This document shows positions 1 through 8,762 of a stretch of DNA of 53,374 bases, piece by piece. Both the position numbers and the translations under genes were made by a program. Numbering within the stretch: the stretch's first letter is position 1; every line of letters starts with the position of its first letter. The DNA is taken from positions 1 to 53,374 of the forward strand of contig NZ_NRSM01000025.1 in assembly GCF_016584105.1 (NCBI RefSeq), read 5' to 3'. This DNA is from Ectothiorhodospira shaposhnikovii. GTDB taxonomy: Bacteria; Pseudomonadota; Gammaproteobacteria; Ectothiorhodospirales; Ectothiorhodospiraceae. Below the pieces are notes generated by a model. It saw only the letters and a program-made list of their open reading frames with translations. It had not been told where the DNA came from and ran no database searches.

Positions 1-92
1 AGTACATCGAGATGGAGTACAACAGCGACCGGCTCCACTCGTCCCTGGGGTACATCACCCCTCAGCAACATTTTTTAGCGGTTGCTGCTTAA
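1..92 (+). CDS. IS3-family transposase OrfB, C-terminal fragment
   Basis: The first frame (codons from base 3) reads YIEMEYNSDRLHSSLGYITP and ends in TAA at 90-92. The stretch Y-N-x-x-R-x-H-S-x-L-G-Y is the characteristic end of the DDE integrase core (rve) in IS3-family OrfB proteins, which catalyse cut-and-circularise transposition in the cytoplasm. Everything upstream, including the catalytic DDE residues, lies outside the window. The stop codon is followed closely by the presumed inverted repeat, as usual for this family. The family assignment is firm; subgroup and activity cannot be judged. Confidence 0.85.
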   Translation, partial: YIEMEYNSDRLHSSLGYITPQQHFLAVAA

Positions 93-121
93 TCCGTGTC
101 CGCTGCGACTTGACCAGAACA
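1..121 (+). mobile_element. Right end of an IS3-family insertion sequence
   Basis: Only the last part of the element lies in the window: the transposase tail (to base 92) and about 29 bases of terminal sequence. The outer boundary is placed near base 121 because the porin reading frame on the other strand loses family-like sequence just there and because IS3-family elements usually end in CA, which is present at 120-121. The left end and the target-site duplication are outside the window. Confidence 0.7.
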
Positions 122-816
122 CCATGGACGGCGGTAGCATAGGCGTTGTAACCGCCCACACGCTTGCCTTCGACCACCTCGTCCACTTCCTGCAGGGTGT
201 CGGAATCCCCGAGGGCGCTGGTGTAGGCCACGCCGAGATCCATTTCCACGGGACCGGCATCGAATGCCATCCCCAGGTTCACGCCCACGCCGGTCAGGTT
301 GTCCCGGGTGTCGCCGCTGAACACCCAGGCGGCCCCGTAGAACTGATCGCCCTCCCAGCCCAGCAGGGCGGCGGTCTCGCGGGTTTCAGCCAGATCCAGG
401 GCCAACGGGTCGGAAACCAGGGCGGTTTCGAATCGGCCGAAGGGCACATATTGGCGCCCGACTTCCAGGTAAGCGCCCGGCATGGCCGGCAGCCCCAGGG
501 AGATCACAGCCTCGTCCACCTCCACCTCGGAGTCTTCGCCGTCATCTTCGTATAGCAGCAGCACGCGGGCGGACAGAAGCTCATTGAAGCGGGCCTCCAG
601 GCCCAGTTCCACGGTCGCCAGATTCAGATCACTCCCGGAACCGCCTTCGTAGTCCTCGGCCCAGCCTGCCTCGATCTCCAGCAGACCGGACCAGGTCAAC
701 TCCGGCATCTGCGCCTGGGCGCCTGTCACGGTCATGGCCAAGGCACCCCCCAGTGCCAACGCCACACCGCGGGCCAGCCTGTTTTGTCCATGCCGTTTGA
801 TGATTTCACCCTTCAT
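55..816 (-). pseudogene. LbtU-family siderophore porin, truncated by an IS element
   Basis: The protein starts at 816 after a GGGGGAAA stretch and has a clear signal peptide (hydrophobic core about residues 18-30, cleavage near AQA). The mature part resembles LbtU-type outer-membrane siderophore porins: an acidic beta-strand start (EDYEGGSGSDLNLATVELGL), then GRQYVPFGRFETALVSDPL and RETAALLGWEGDQFYGA. Only about 230 family-like residues remain where LbtU proteins normally run to 350 or more. After AYATAVHG the frame enters the IS3 element end and stops at 55, so the last residues are IS-derived. A barrel missing its C-terminal strands is unlikely to insert, so the gene is probably dead. The family call rests on remembered sequence similarity. 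Confidence 0.75.
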
Positions 817-884
817 GAAATTTCCCCCATTTCAAGACTGAATGTCGCCACAAAATGAACGCGGTTGTTTACGGAAGTTAAAGC

Positions 885-912
885 CGTCATTCCCGCGAAA
901 GCGGGAATCCAG
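885..912. repeat. Intergenic palindromic repeat (REP-like), copy 1
   Basis: This is a perfect hairpin: TTCCCGC, a short GAAA loop, then GCGGGAA, with CGTCA before and TCCAG after. The same palindrome with small changes recurs at 29158-29289 and 41101-41193. It lies between the divergent porin and cobF genes. Function is unknown; such units often act as mRNA 3' stabilisers or as targets of RAYT transposases. Confidence 0.8.
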
Positions 913-979
913 CAGCGGACTTTCACCAATTTGAAAACATGATCGCACCGGAGTGTAGCAATAAAAAATGCAAACTTGA

Positions 980-1000
980 ACGATAATCCATCTTATTAGC
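980..1000. promoter_or_regulatory. Possible Fur-like site upstream of the porin
   Basis: An AT-rich stretch contains GATAATCCATCTTATTAGC, loosely like a Fur box (GATAAT-type half sites), inside the divergent porin-cobF region. The match is weaker than the two sites before the TonB receptors. It is listed because LbtU-type porins import siderophores and iron control would be expected. Confidence 0.25.
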
Positions 1001-1100
1001 GCTATATTGCTGGGCGTTAACTCGTTATGCCTGAATCGTCGACAACCGGCCCGGGCCAAGTTCCTGCTACACTGCCCTCCCCCACCAAACCATCACGCCC

Positions 1101-1868
1101 ATGAGAGAATTCCTGCTGATCGGCATCGGTGCCGGTGATCCGGATTACCTGACCCTGCAGGCCATCAAGGCCATCAACCGCGTGGATGTCTTCTTTGTCC
1201 TGGACAAACGGGCCGAAACAGCGGAACTGACCCGTTTTCGCCGACAGGTCTGCGAGCAGTTCGCCACCGACCGCCCATGGCGTTTCGTCACCCTGCAGGA
1301 TCCGGTACGGGATCAGAGCCAGGGGAGGTACACCTCGGTGGTGGAGGATTGGCACGATGCCAGGGCACGCCTGCTGGAACAGGCCATCGGAACCGAACTG
1401 GAAGAAGGCCAGTGCGGCGCCCTGCTGCTGTGGGGCGATCCCGCCCTTTATGACAGCGCCATGCGGCTCATGGAGATCATTCAGGCACGGGGCAATCTGG
1501 CACTGGACTACCGGGTCATCCCCGGCATCACCAGCGTGCAGGCACTGGCGGCAGGCCACCGCATCCCCCTCAATCGCATCGGTGAGCCGGTACATGTCAC
1601 CACGGGCCGGCAACTCGCCAAGGGCTTCCCCGAAGACCTGGACGCGGTCCTGGTGATGCTCGACGGGGATCTGAGCTACCGAAAAGTGATGGAGGAGGAC
1701 ATGGAGATCTTCTGGGGGGCCTATCTGGGGACCGAGGACGAGATCCTGATCTCCGGTCCAGCCAAAGACGTCACGCCGCGGATCGAACAGGCGCGCCTGA
1801 CGGGCAGGACCGCCAAGGGCTGGATCATGGATACCTACCTGCTGCGTCGCCCCCGACGATCGGATTAG
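1101..1868 (+). CDS. cobF: Precorrin-6A synthase (deacetylating), CobF
   Basis: CobF methylates precorrin-5 at C1 with SAM and releases the C2 acetyl group as acetate, a step of the aerobic (oxygen-dependent) cobalamin pathway in the cytoplasm. The 255-residue protein shows the tetrapyrrole methylase fold: LLIGIGAGDPDYLTLQA at residues 5-21 (SAM-binding GxGxGDpxxLT), LLLWGDPALYDS near 110-121 and VIPGITSVQALAA near 138-150. The length fits CobF. The start at ATG 1101 agrees with the family, although no good Shine-Dalgarno is visible. Another cobalamin gene, cobE, lies 1.2 kb downstream on the same strand, separated by an opposite-strand cyclase gene. Other corrin methylases share this fold, but the N-terminal motif and length favour CobF. 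Confidence 0.9.
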   Translation: MREFLLIGIGAGDPDYLTLQAIKAINRVDVFFVLDKRAETAELTRFRRQVCEQFATDRPWRFVTLQDPVRDQSQGRYTSVVEDWHDARARLLEQAIGTELEEGQCGALLLWGDPALYDSAMRLMEIIQARGNLALDYRVIPGITSVQALAAGHRIPLNRIGEPVHVTTGRQLAKGFPEDLDAVLVMLDGDLSYRKVMEEDMEIFWGAYLGTEDEILISGPAKDVTPRIEQARLTGRTAKGWIMDTYLLRRPRRSD

Positions 1869-2938
1869 GAGCCCAAGGCCACCACCCGGTTGCGCCCGGC
1901 GTGCTTGGCCTGGTAGAGAGCCCTGTCCGCCCGGGCGAACAGGGTTTCCACCGTATCGCTATCCGATGCCGGCGAAATCCCCACGGAGATGGTGAAACCT
2001 TCCACCACCGTATCGTCCTGGCGGTTCACCAGCCTGAGGCGTTCCACCATTTCCCGTGCCTGCTCGGCAAGGGCCACGGCATCCTGTACGGAATGCCCCG
2101 ACAGCAGGGCAACAAACTCTTCGCCCCCAAAACGCACCAATACCGCATCCGGTGGCAGGACACGTCGCAAGGAGGCGGCCACCTTGCGAATGACCACGTC
2201 ACCGACCGCATGACCATAACGGTCATTGATGGATTTAAAATGATCGATATCCATCACCAGCATGACATTGCAGATCTCATCCGAAACCTTCAGGACACGG
2301 GCCATCTCCGTTTCCATGCCGCGACGATTGAGCAACCCCGTCAGGGGATCGGTAATGGAGGCCTTCCGATGCTTTTCCAGTTCAAGACGCAGATGCCGGG
2401 CCTCCTGCTCCGCCTCTTCAAGGTTCCTTTGCAGCGCCAGGTTGTCGGAGCTGGCCGTGACCACCGCAGCTGCCAGACATTGGGCAATGGCCTTGAGGCC
2501 TTCAGAACTTTCCGCCTGATCCAGGGCCTGAAGATTGTCCGTCAGACATGCCTGGAATCCCGCCGTAGTGCGTTCGGCATTCCTGAGCAGGCTGATGATC
2601 CCGCTCAGCAGCGCCTCCAGATCATCTCCCATATCGTTGAAACGGGACAGGCTCTCACCGGCCACATAGCGCTCGAACAGATCATGCAGGACGAAGGAAT
2701 CCAGCTTCCTGCCCGCACTGAGCCGCTCACTGACCGCCTGCACCAGCGCTTCATTGGCCGCCTGAAGATAATCGTGAAAGATCCAGTAATGAATGGGGGA
2801 TGGCGCCAGAGCATGCCCCTCCAGCAACCGGAGAATGCGATACCCGAAATCGGCCTGCAGATCCGGGCGGGAATCAACACGGGATTTTCCTGAAGTCATG
2901 GACTGGGTCGATTCCTCTGCACCGTCGGGATACGGCAT
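1865..2938 (-). CDS. Diguanylate cyclase (GGDEF protein, soluble)
   Basis: The C-terminal third is a complete GGDEF domain (about residues 195-355): DPLTGLLNRRG, MDIDHFKSINDRYGH, the active site RFGGEEF, and ADRALYQAKHAGRN at the end. It should make cyclic di-GMP from two GTP. No RxxD inhibitory site is evident just before GGEEF. The N-terminal 190 residues are helical, with a coiled-coil-like stretch (NLEEAEQEARHLRLELEKH) and no membrane segments or recognisable sensor domain, so the input is unknown. The start is uncertain: ATG 2938, a TTG one codon earlier, or ATG 2899, which has AGAGGAA upstream. The 3' end overlaps the cobF stop by 4 bases in a convergent arrangement. Confidence 0.9.
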   Translation of the reverse strand: MPYPDGAEESTQSMTSGKSRVDSRPDLQADFGYRILRLLEGHALAPSPIHYWIFHDYLQAANEALVQAVSERLSAGRKLDSFVLHDLFERYVAGESLSRFNDMGDDLEALLSGIISLLRNAERTTAGFQACLTDNLQALDQAESSEGLKAIAQCLAAAVVTASSDNLALQRNLEEAEQEARHLRLELEKHRKASITDPLTGLLNRRGMETEMARVLKVSDEICNVMLVMDIDHFKSINDRYGHAVGDVVIRKVAASLRRVLPPDAVLVRFGGEEFVALLSGHSVQDAVALAEQAREMVERLRLVNRQDDTVVEGFTISVGISPASDSDTVETLFARADRALYQAKHAGRNRVVALGS

Positions 2939-3033
2939 CAAGACAGCGGTCTGCTAAAGTAGCCCCTCCGGTCTTGCATAACAAGGTCATGGGCACGGCA
3001 TCCCGTGCTCCGCATCAACCAGGATCATCATTG

Positions 3034-3462
3034 ATGGGCAAAGTGTATGTGGGCGTGGGCTGCACCCCGGGCCTCCACCCCGATGTCATGATGGCCGCGG
3101 TACTCCGGGCGCTGCACAAGGTGGGTCTTGCGCCGGATGCGGTCGGCGGCCTGGCCACCATCGAGCATCGCCGGGACGAGCCGGCCATCCTCCTCCTGGC
3201 ACGGCACCATGGCTGGCGCATTCAGGTGTTTTCCGCCGACGCCCTGGCCCGGGTGCCCGTCCCCAACCCCTCCGAACGGGTCAGACAGATGACGGGAACA
3301 CCGGCCGTCGCCGAGGCGGCCGCCCTGCTGGCGGCCGGGACACGGGACCCGAAGCACCTGCTGCTGGAAAAACTGGTACATCGTGACGGTGAGCGCAAGG
3401 CCGCCACGGTTTCCATCGCCCGTCAGCCATCACATGCGAAAGCGCAGCACCAGCCCCTGTAA
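3034..3462 (+). CDS. cobE: Cobalamin biosynthesis protein CobE (CbiG C-terminal domain)
   Basis: The 142-residue protein matches the CobE/CbiG-C family: it begins [20 protein letters not shown], continues with [19 protein letters not shown], and has [20 protein letters not shown] and KAATVSIAR near the end. The family is needed in cobalamin synthesis, with CobE acting in the aerobic pathway in a role that is not fully defined. The start at ATG 3034 is preceded by AGGATCATCATTG, and the protein start aligns with the family. A longer in-frame extension upstream (from 2800) is antisense to the cyclase gene and not credible. The last 33 bases overlap the 3' end of the convergent chemoreceptor gene. 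Confidence 0.88.
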   Translation: MGKVYVGVGCTPGLHPDVMMAAVLRALHKVGLAPDAVGGLATIEHRRDEPAILLLARHHGWRIQVFSADALARVPVPNPSERVRQMTGTPAVAEAAALLAAGTRDPKHLLLEKLVHRDGERKAATVSIARQPSHAKAQHQPL

Positions 3463-5358
3463 CTGATCCGCCAGACTGGAAAGGTCTTCCGCGGCTCGGG
3501 ACGTCTCATCCATGCAGTGCCGGGTTTGTTCAGAGACCGCATGGATCTGCTGCATGCCGCCATTGATGGCCCGGGCCGTGGCGCTCTGCTCCTCGGCGGC
3601 GCTGGCGATCTGCCGGATCACGTCGCTGATATGGGTCACGGAGGCGGTGATCCGGTCCAGGGAATCCCCCGCACGAACCGCCTCATCCACGCTCCGCACT
3701 GCCTGTTCACGGCTGGCCACCATCACCTGGGCGGCATTCCTGGCACTGTTCTGCAACCGATGAATCATGCCCTGAATGTCGGTCGTTGATTTCTCCGTAC
3801 GCCCCGCCAGCGTCCTGACCTCGGCGGCCACCACGGCAAACCCTCGCCCCTGATCCCCCGCCCGGGCCGCCTCGATGGCCGCATTCAGGGCCAGCAGATT
3901 GGTCTGCTCCGCCACGTCGCGGATCACCTCCAGCACAGTGCCGATGCGCTCGGCATCCTCCCGAAGGGACTCCATGGCCTGGGCCGAATCAGTGACGTTT
4001 TCCGCCAGTGATTCGATGTTGGCCATGCTGCGCCCCACTTCCGTCTTGCCGGCCTGCACCTGGTCCAGGGTGTCCTGGGCCAGGTGGGCGGCCGACTGGG
4101 TATTCCTGGCCACCTCGTCCACGGTTGCCACCATCTGGTTCATGGCCACCACCGCGCCATCCACCTGTTCCGTCTGTCGTCTCAATCCTTCGTCCGTATC
4201 CACGTTCACCCGGGAAAGGCGTGAGGCGGCGGAAGTCAGTCGCCGGGAGACATCGACGATCTCACCCACCATTTCCCGGAGCCGGGCCTGCATGGCGCCG
4301 ATACCGGCCGCAAGGCTGGACGAACCGCCCGTCCGCCCCCTGACCGGTACACTCAGATCCCCCCCGGCCACCCGCCGTACCGCCCCGGCCACATCAGCAG
4401 GCTCGCCGCCGATGATGGCATTGATGGTACGCACCACCAGAAGGGTCAACGCCATGGACACGACTATCATCAGACCGGCGATGACGACCAGGCGAACCAG
4501 CATGGCGTGCATCTCGGCAAGGGCGGGACCTGCCTCCCGCTCCAGGATCAGGCCCCAGCCCAGCAACGGTATATGGGTGTAACTGCCGATCACATCCGTC
4601 CCCAACCCATTGGGATAGCGACCCACACCACTTCTGCTCTCCCGGATGGCCCGGGCCGCCTCGGTATCCAGGGGCGCGTCGGCATCCCGAACGGAACGTA
4701 CCGGGGTCACCGGTCGACCATCGGCGCCGTCCACGAGAAATATCTCCCCATCCGTGTCCGAGGACAGCGCCCGCACCCGCTCAAACACGCTCTGCAGCCG
4801 CACCGCGCCGCGCACCACCCCCACCACCTGACCATCCCGACGAATGGGGACTGCCACGGGGCTGACGTGATAACCGGTGAAACGGGAATGCACCGGCTTG
4901 CCGATCACCTCCGTCCCGGCCACCACCTGGATGAACCAGGGGCGGTTGTCCAGACGGAAACCGGCCACCTGTTCCGCCGACAACGCCCGGACCTGGCCGT
5001 CATGGGATACCCCGGCAATGCCATGCCCCCTGGGATCCACCACCATGATGGTGTCGTAGTAGCCGTTGGCCGCCATGGCCAGCAGCAGCGGGGTGAGGCC
5101 GACCGGATCCATGTTCACGGCCTCTTCCAGACTGGCCAGATAACGCATCTCGTCCTGACGCACATGAAGCCAGTCCATGAAGGACTGGGTGTTCATGGCC
5201 GCGGTGGACTGGAGCTGTTGCAGTGTCCCCTGAACCTGGGCCTCCCGGTACTGCATGAAGACCATCCCGGTCACCACCAGGATGCTGGTCAGGACCAGTG
5301 TTCCCATCAGCATGGTCAGCCCTACGGCAAGACCGGTCCGTTCCAGCAAAACTCTCAT
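3430..5358 (-). CDS. Methyl-accepting chemotaxis protein with periplasmic Cache sensor
   Basis: This is a 642-residue transmembrane chemoreceptor. TM1 lies at about residues 11-35 and the periplasmic sensor at about 36-285, with features of a double Cache domain ([50 protein letters not shown]). TM2 is at about 287-311, a HAMP domain at 312-365, and a long signalling coiled coil carries the conserved hairpin tip [18 protein letters not shown]. It should signal to CheA/CheW. The start is ATG 5358, because AGGAGTG lies 5 bases upstream; a longer frame begins at 5397 but has no such site. The ligand is unknown. No che genes are nearby, so it is an orphan receptor. Confidence 0.93.
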   Translation of the reverse strand: MRVLLERTGLAVGLTMLMGTLVLTSILVVTGMVFMQYREAQVQGTLQQLQSTAAMNTQSFMDWLHVRQDEMRYLASLEEAVNMDPVGLTPLLLAMAANGYYDTIMVVDPRGHGIAGVSHDGQVRALSAEQVAGFRLDNRPWFIQVVAGTEVIGKPVHSRFTGYHVSPVAVPIRRDGQVVGVVRGAVRLQSVFERVRALSSDTDGEIFLVDGADGRPVTPVRSVRDADAPLDTEAARAIRESRSGVGRYPNGLGTDVIGSYTHIPLLGWGLILEREAGPALAEMHAMLVRLVVIAGLMIVVSMALTLLVVRTINAIIGGEPADVAGAVRRVAGGDLSVPVRGRTGGSSSLAAGIGAMQARLREMVGEIVDVSRRLTSAASRLSRVNVDTDEGLRRQTEQVDGAVVAMNQMVATVDEVARNTQSAAHLAQDTLDQVQAGKTEVGRSMANIESLAENVTDSAQAMESLREDAERIGTVLEVIRDVAEQTNLLALNAAIEAARAGDQGRGFAVVAAEVRTLAGRTEKSTTDIQGMIHRLQNSARNAAQVMVASREQAVRSVDEAVRAGDSLDRITASVTHISDVIRQIASAAEEQSATARAINGGMQQIHAVSEQTRHCMDETSRAAEDLSSLADQLQGLVLRFRM

Positions 5359-5543
5359 AAAGACACTCCTATGGAGCAGGGTGTTATGCCACTTCAAATC
5401 ATTACGCGGGAATAATACTGGATATCGGTTTTAAGGCGAGGAATCAGCGATACACGTCCACCCATCGCCCCGCCGGAGCGATCATCAGAGCCGGTCGGGC
5501 CAAGGTGCTTGCCCGCCCCCGGTGGATATGCCAGCATCTTCCC

Positions 5544-5897
5544 ATGCTGCGCGTCCGTGCCATCGTCCTGCTGGTAATCGCATCCCTTCTGGCGATGCCG
5601 ATGCACCATGTGCTGGCGGCCTCGCCTGCCGCCAAGGGCGATGCCTGGATGCACCAGGGTCATCATCAGGATCACGTCCCCGCTGCCGCCACGGGCCATT
5701 GCGGTGAAACCGGGGACGAGCAGGCCGAAACCAGCCAGGATCAGTGTGCCTTCTGTGCCGCCTGCGCCCTGGCAATGACCCAGGAGCCACCCGTCGAACA
5801 GCGCGCCTGCCAGCCCGCCCCGGTCGGCATCATTCATGGCCTGCACTCCCGGGTTCCCCAGCTGGAACACCGACCTCCCAAACCCCACCTCGCCTGA
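5544..5897 (+). CDS. Small secreted Cys/His-rich protein (CopL/DUF2946-like)
   Basis: A 117-residue protein with a signal peptide (hydrophobic residues about 5-26, cleavage after VLAA) and a short mature chain rich in metal ligands: MHQGHHQDH, GHCGE, and the cluster CAFCAACAL. It ends in a Pro/His-rich tail. Small proteins of this type (DUF2946 or CopL-like) often lead copper-resistance operons; here it precedes a CusC-type gene by 154 bases on the same strand. A periplasmic copper-sensing or copper-binding role is inferred from composition and position. The start at 5544 is chosen because the signal peptide begins there; the ribosome-binding site is weak. The exact family is uncertain. Confidence 0.65.
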   Translation: MLRVRAIVLLVIASLLAMPMHHVLAASPAAKGDAWMHQGHHQDHVPAAATGHCGETGDEQAETSQDQCAFCAACALAMTQEPPVEQRACQPAPVGIIHGLHSRVPQLEHRPPKPHLA

Positions 5898-6051
5898 CCC
5901 CCGGGCGGCCACGGGCCGCCGGATACCGGTCGTCCCTCCAGCCTTCGTCACAGGCCGCCGGCCCATGCGGGCGCCGCCCCGTGCCTGAAGGCCACCGGGT
6001 CGACCCGATGCAACGGGGTCGCTCACGACCCCACGGCGAGGACATCGATTC

Positions 6052-7305
6052 ATGCCATCCCAGAGTCCCGGCAGGCTGCCCGGCCTGCTGCTGCTTCTGT
6101 TGCCGGGGGCGCTCCCGGCAGCCCCTCCACTTTTGCCCCTGGGCCCGGCAGAGGCCGAAACCCTGGCCCTGGACCAGGACCCCCTGACCGCCCGTTATCG
6201 GGAGCAAGCGACGGCGCGGGAGGAGTCCGCCATCAGCGCCGGTGCCCTGCCGGATCCCATGCTGATCATCGAATGGATGGATCTCCCCGCGGAGCGCCCG
6301 CGACTGGAAGGCGATGACATGACCCAGTTCCGGCTGGGCCTGCGCCAGACCTTCCCCCGGGGAGACAGCCGGGCGCTGCGCAGTGAACAGGAACGGCTGC
6401 GCGCCATGGTCTTCCACGCCCGGGCTGAGGCGGCCATGCGGGAAACCCGCGCCCAAGTCCGCCAGGCCTATGTGGAACTGCATTACCAGCGCCGGCTCCT
6501 GAGTCTGCTGGAGGCCAGCCGGGATCAGCTGCGCGAACTGCTGGAAGTCACCGAACGGGAGTTTGCCGCCGGACGGGGGACACACCAGACGCTCCTGCAG
6601 ACCGAACTGGCACTGGAAAACCTGGCAGACCGCCTTGACGCCACTCAGGCCGAGGCCGCCGGGGCACAGGCCCGCCTGACCCGATGGATCGGCGCGGAGG
6701 CCGCCCGCCGCCCACTCCCGGACAATCTGCCCGAACTGCCGACCCCGAACCTGGCCGACGACATCGATCAACACCCCCTGCTGCGCGCCCAGGACCTGAT
6801 GGTCTCCGAACAGCAGCGGGGGGTGACCCTGGCCAGACAGGGGTACCGGCCGGAATGGTCCGTGGAACTCACCTACGGCACACCGACCCGCTCAGACATG
6901 AACGACGCGGATCGGCTCTCGGCCATGGTGATGCTCGATCTGCCCCTGTTCACCCGCAATCGCCAGGACCGGGATGTGGCCGCCAGCCTGCGGGAGGCGG
7001 CGGCCGCCGGGCACGACCGGGAAGCCCAACACCGTGAACTGCGGCAGTCACTCACCCGCGATCATGCCGCCTGGCAGCAACTGCTTGAACGGGAACAACG
7101 CCACCGGCAACGCCTGCTGCCCCTGGCCGAGGCGTCCATTCGAGCCGCCGAAGAAGCCTACGCTGCCGGCACCGGGGACCTGCCCGGCCTGGTGCGCGCC
7201 CGCATCAACCACCTGGCGTTGCAGATCACCACCGCCGACGTCACCCGGGACCGGTGGATCGCCCAGGCCCGTCTGCTGTCCCTGCTGGGGGAGGACCCGT
7301 CATGA
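6052..7305 (+). CDS. TolC-family outer-membrane channel of a heavy-metal RND pump (CusC-like)
   Basis: The 417-residue protein has a signal peptide (residues about 8-24) and two repeats of long helices typical of outer-membrane efflux proteins: SAGALPDPMLIIEWMD then RLGLRQTFPRGDSRALRSEQ in the first half, and SVELTYGTPTRSDMNDADRL then LDLPLFTRNRQDRDVAAS in the second. This variant, with GALPDP and P-L-F-x-R-x-R-Q, is typical of channels encoded with CusB/CusA-type genes. There is no lipobox. It would form the trimeric exit duct for copper or silver. Its TGA overlaps the next start by 4 bases (ATGA), showing translational coupling with cusB. Confidence 0.88.
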   Translation: MPSQSPGRLPGLLLLLLPGALPAAPPLLPLGPAEAETLALDQDPLTARYREQATAREESAISAGALPDPMLIIEWMDLPAERPRLEGDDMTQFRLGLRQTFPRGDSRALRSEQERLRAMVFHARAEAAMRETRAQVRQAYVELHYQRRLLSLLEASRDQLRELLEVTEREFAAGRGTHQTLLQTELALENLADRLDATQAEAAGAQARLTRWIGAEAARRPLPDNLPELPTPNLADDIDQHPLLRAQDLMVSEQQRGVTLARQGYRPEWSVELTYGTPTRSDMNDADRLSAMVMLDLPLFTRNRQDRDVAASLREAAAAGHDREAQHRELRQSLTRDHAAWQQLLEREQRHRQRLLPLAEASIRAAEEAYAAGTGDLPGLVRARINHLALQITTADVTRDRWIAQARLLSLLGEDPS

Positions 7306-8762
7306 AAATCATGCCCCTGCTGCTGAGCCTGTCCCTGGGCATCACCCTGGGTGCCGGCGCCATCCTCTGGCACCATGGAGAGACCGCCTCCCGGGCCGAA
7401 GACGGTGGCGGCCGGACCGTGCTCTACTACCGCCACCCGCACAACCCTGCCATTCGTTCGGACGAACCCCGCAAGGACGAGATGGGCATGGACTTCATTC
7501 CCATCTACGCCGGAGACACGGACCCTGCAGATGAGGGCGGCGTACGCATCAGCCCTCGGGTGATACAAAACATGGGGGTGCGCACCGCCGCCGCAGAACG
7601 GGGCGAACTGACTCGGGAGATCCGCACCGTCGGCTTCGTGACCGAGGATGAAGCCGGTCTGGCCCACGTCCACCTGCGCACCGAGGGCTGGATCGAGGAT
7701 CTGCGGGTGCGCACCACCGGCGAGGCGGTGCGGGCCGGTCAGATACTGTTCCGGATCTATTCCCCCCTGCTGGTGAACGCCCAGGAAGAACTGCTGCAGA
7801 TCCTGCGCCGGGGCGGCCCGGCGGAACCGGCCCGGGAACGGCTGCGGGCCCTGGGGCTGAGCCGGGACACCATCCGTGAGGTGGAATCCCGGGGACAGGC
7901 ATTGACACGGGTGCCGGTCACGGCCCCACGGGACGGCATCGTCACCGCCCTGAATGTCGCCGAAGGGATGTTCGTCACCCCGGGCACCGAGGTGATGCGG
8001 ATCAGCGACCTGTCCCGGGTCTGGGTCATGCTGGACCTGTTCGAACAACAGGCCGCGGCCGTCTCCCCGGGAAGCCATGTCACCCTGCGACTACCCGCCC
8101 ATCCGGACGAGGTTCTGGAAGGCCGCCTGGACTACCTTTATCCCACCCTGACCCAGCCCACCCGCACGGTGCGCGCCCGCCTGGGACTGGATAATCCGGA
8201 CGGCATCCTCAGGCCCGGCGCCTGGGTTGAGGCCCGTCTCGCGGCCATCCCCACCGGCGAGGTGGTCCATGTCCCGGTGGAGGCGGTGATCCGCACCGGC
8301 CACGAGAATCGCGTCGTGCTCGCCCTGGAAGAAGGCCGCTTTCAGGTCAGGCAAGTGGCGTTGGGGCGACGCGCCGGGGATCGGCTGGAGATCCTGGCGG
8401 GTATCGAAGCGGGGGACAAGGTGGTGGTCTCAGGCCAGTTCCTCATCGACTCGGAGGCCGCCGTGAGCGTGGCCCTGGCCCGCCTGGAGACGCCTGAAGA
8501 CGGCGGCGACACCCACGACGACAGCGTCCCCGCCGAAGGCCGCATCAACCGGGTGGACCGGGAAGCGCGCCGGGTGAACCTGTACCACGAGCCCATTCCC
8601 GCCCTGGGCTGGCCCGCCATGACCATGGACTTCGAGGTGGCGGACGGGGTCAGTCTGGAAGGACTGTCCCCCGGCGATGCCGTGCATATTCGCATCCGGG
8701 AACGGGAGGAATACGTCTATGAACTGACCCACGTGGCCCCCCGTCCGGGAGATGCACCATGA
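7302..8762 (+). CDS. cusB: RND periplasmic adaptor CusB with a C-terminal CusF-like domain
   Basis: The 486-residue membrane-fusion protein links the inner-membrane pump to the outer-membrane channel. It has an N-terminal membrane segment (about 1-20), a short metal-binding motif region (RHPHNPAIRSDEP, DEMGMDFIPIYAGD), barrel-sandwich and helical hairpin segments (GWIEDLRVRTTGEAVRAGQI; VTAPRDGIVTALNVAEGMFV), and a C-terminal extension (about 405-480) with ALGWPAMTMDFEV. That W-x-x-M-x-M pattern is the Cu(I)/Ag(I) site of CusF, so adaptor and metallochaperone are fused. The start at ATG 7302 overlaps the upstream stop; a longer frame from 7254 lies inside the channel gene. A separate CusF is encoded downstream of cusA. 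Confidence 0.92.
   Translation: MKIMPLLLSLSLGITLGAGAILWHHGETASRAEDGGGRTVLYYRHPHNPAIRSDEPRKDEMGMDFIPIYAGDTDPADEGGVRISPRVIQNMGVRTAAAERGELTREIRTVGFVTEDEAGLAHVHLRTEGWIEDLRVRTTGEAVRAGQILFRIYSPLLVNAQEELLQILRRGGPAEPARERLRALGLSRDTIREVESRGQALTRVPVTAPRDGIVTALNVAEGMFVTPGTEVMRISDLSRVWVMLDLFEQQAAAVSPGSHVTLRLPAHPDEVLEGRLDYLYPTLTQPTRTVRARLGLDNPDGILRPGAWVEARLAAIPTGEVVHVPVEAVIRTGHENRVVLALEEGRFQVRQVALGRRAGDRLEILAGIEAGDKVVVSGQFLIDSEAAVSVALARLETPEDGGDTHDDSVPAEGRINRVDREARRVNLYHEPIPALGWPAMTMDFEVADGVSLEGLSPGDAVHIRIREREEYVYELTHVAPRPGDAP

Noticed and set aside
2800..3033. An upstream extension of cobE
   Set aside because: The added residues are antisense to the cyclase gene start and lie before the ATG with a good ribosome site and family-matching N-terminus.
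5390..6053. A 219-codon minus-strand frame opposite the small Cys/His protein
   Set aside because: Gly/Arg-rich without motifs; the plus-strand frame has a signal peptide and metal-ligand clusters.
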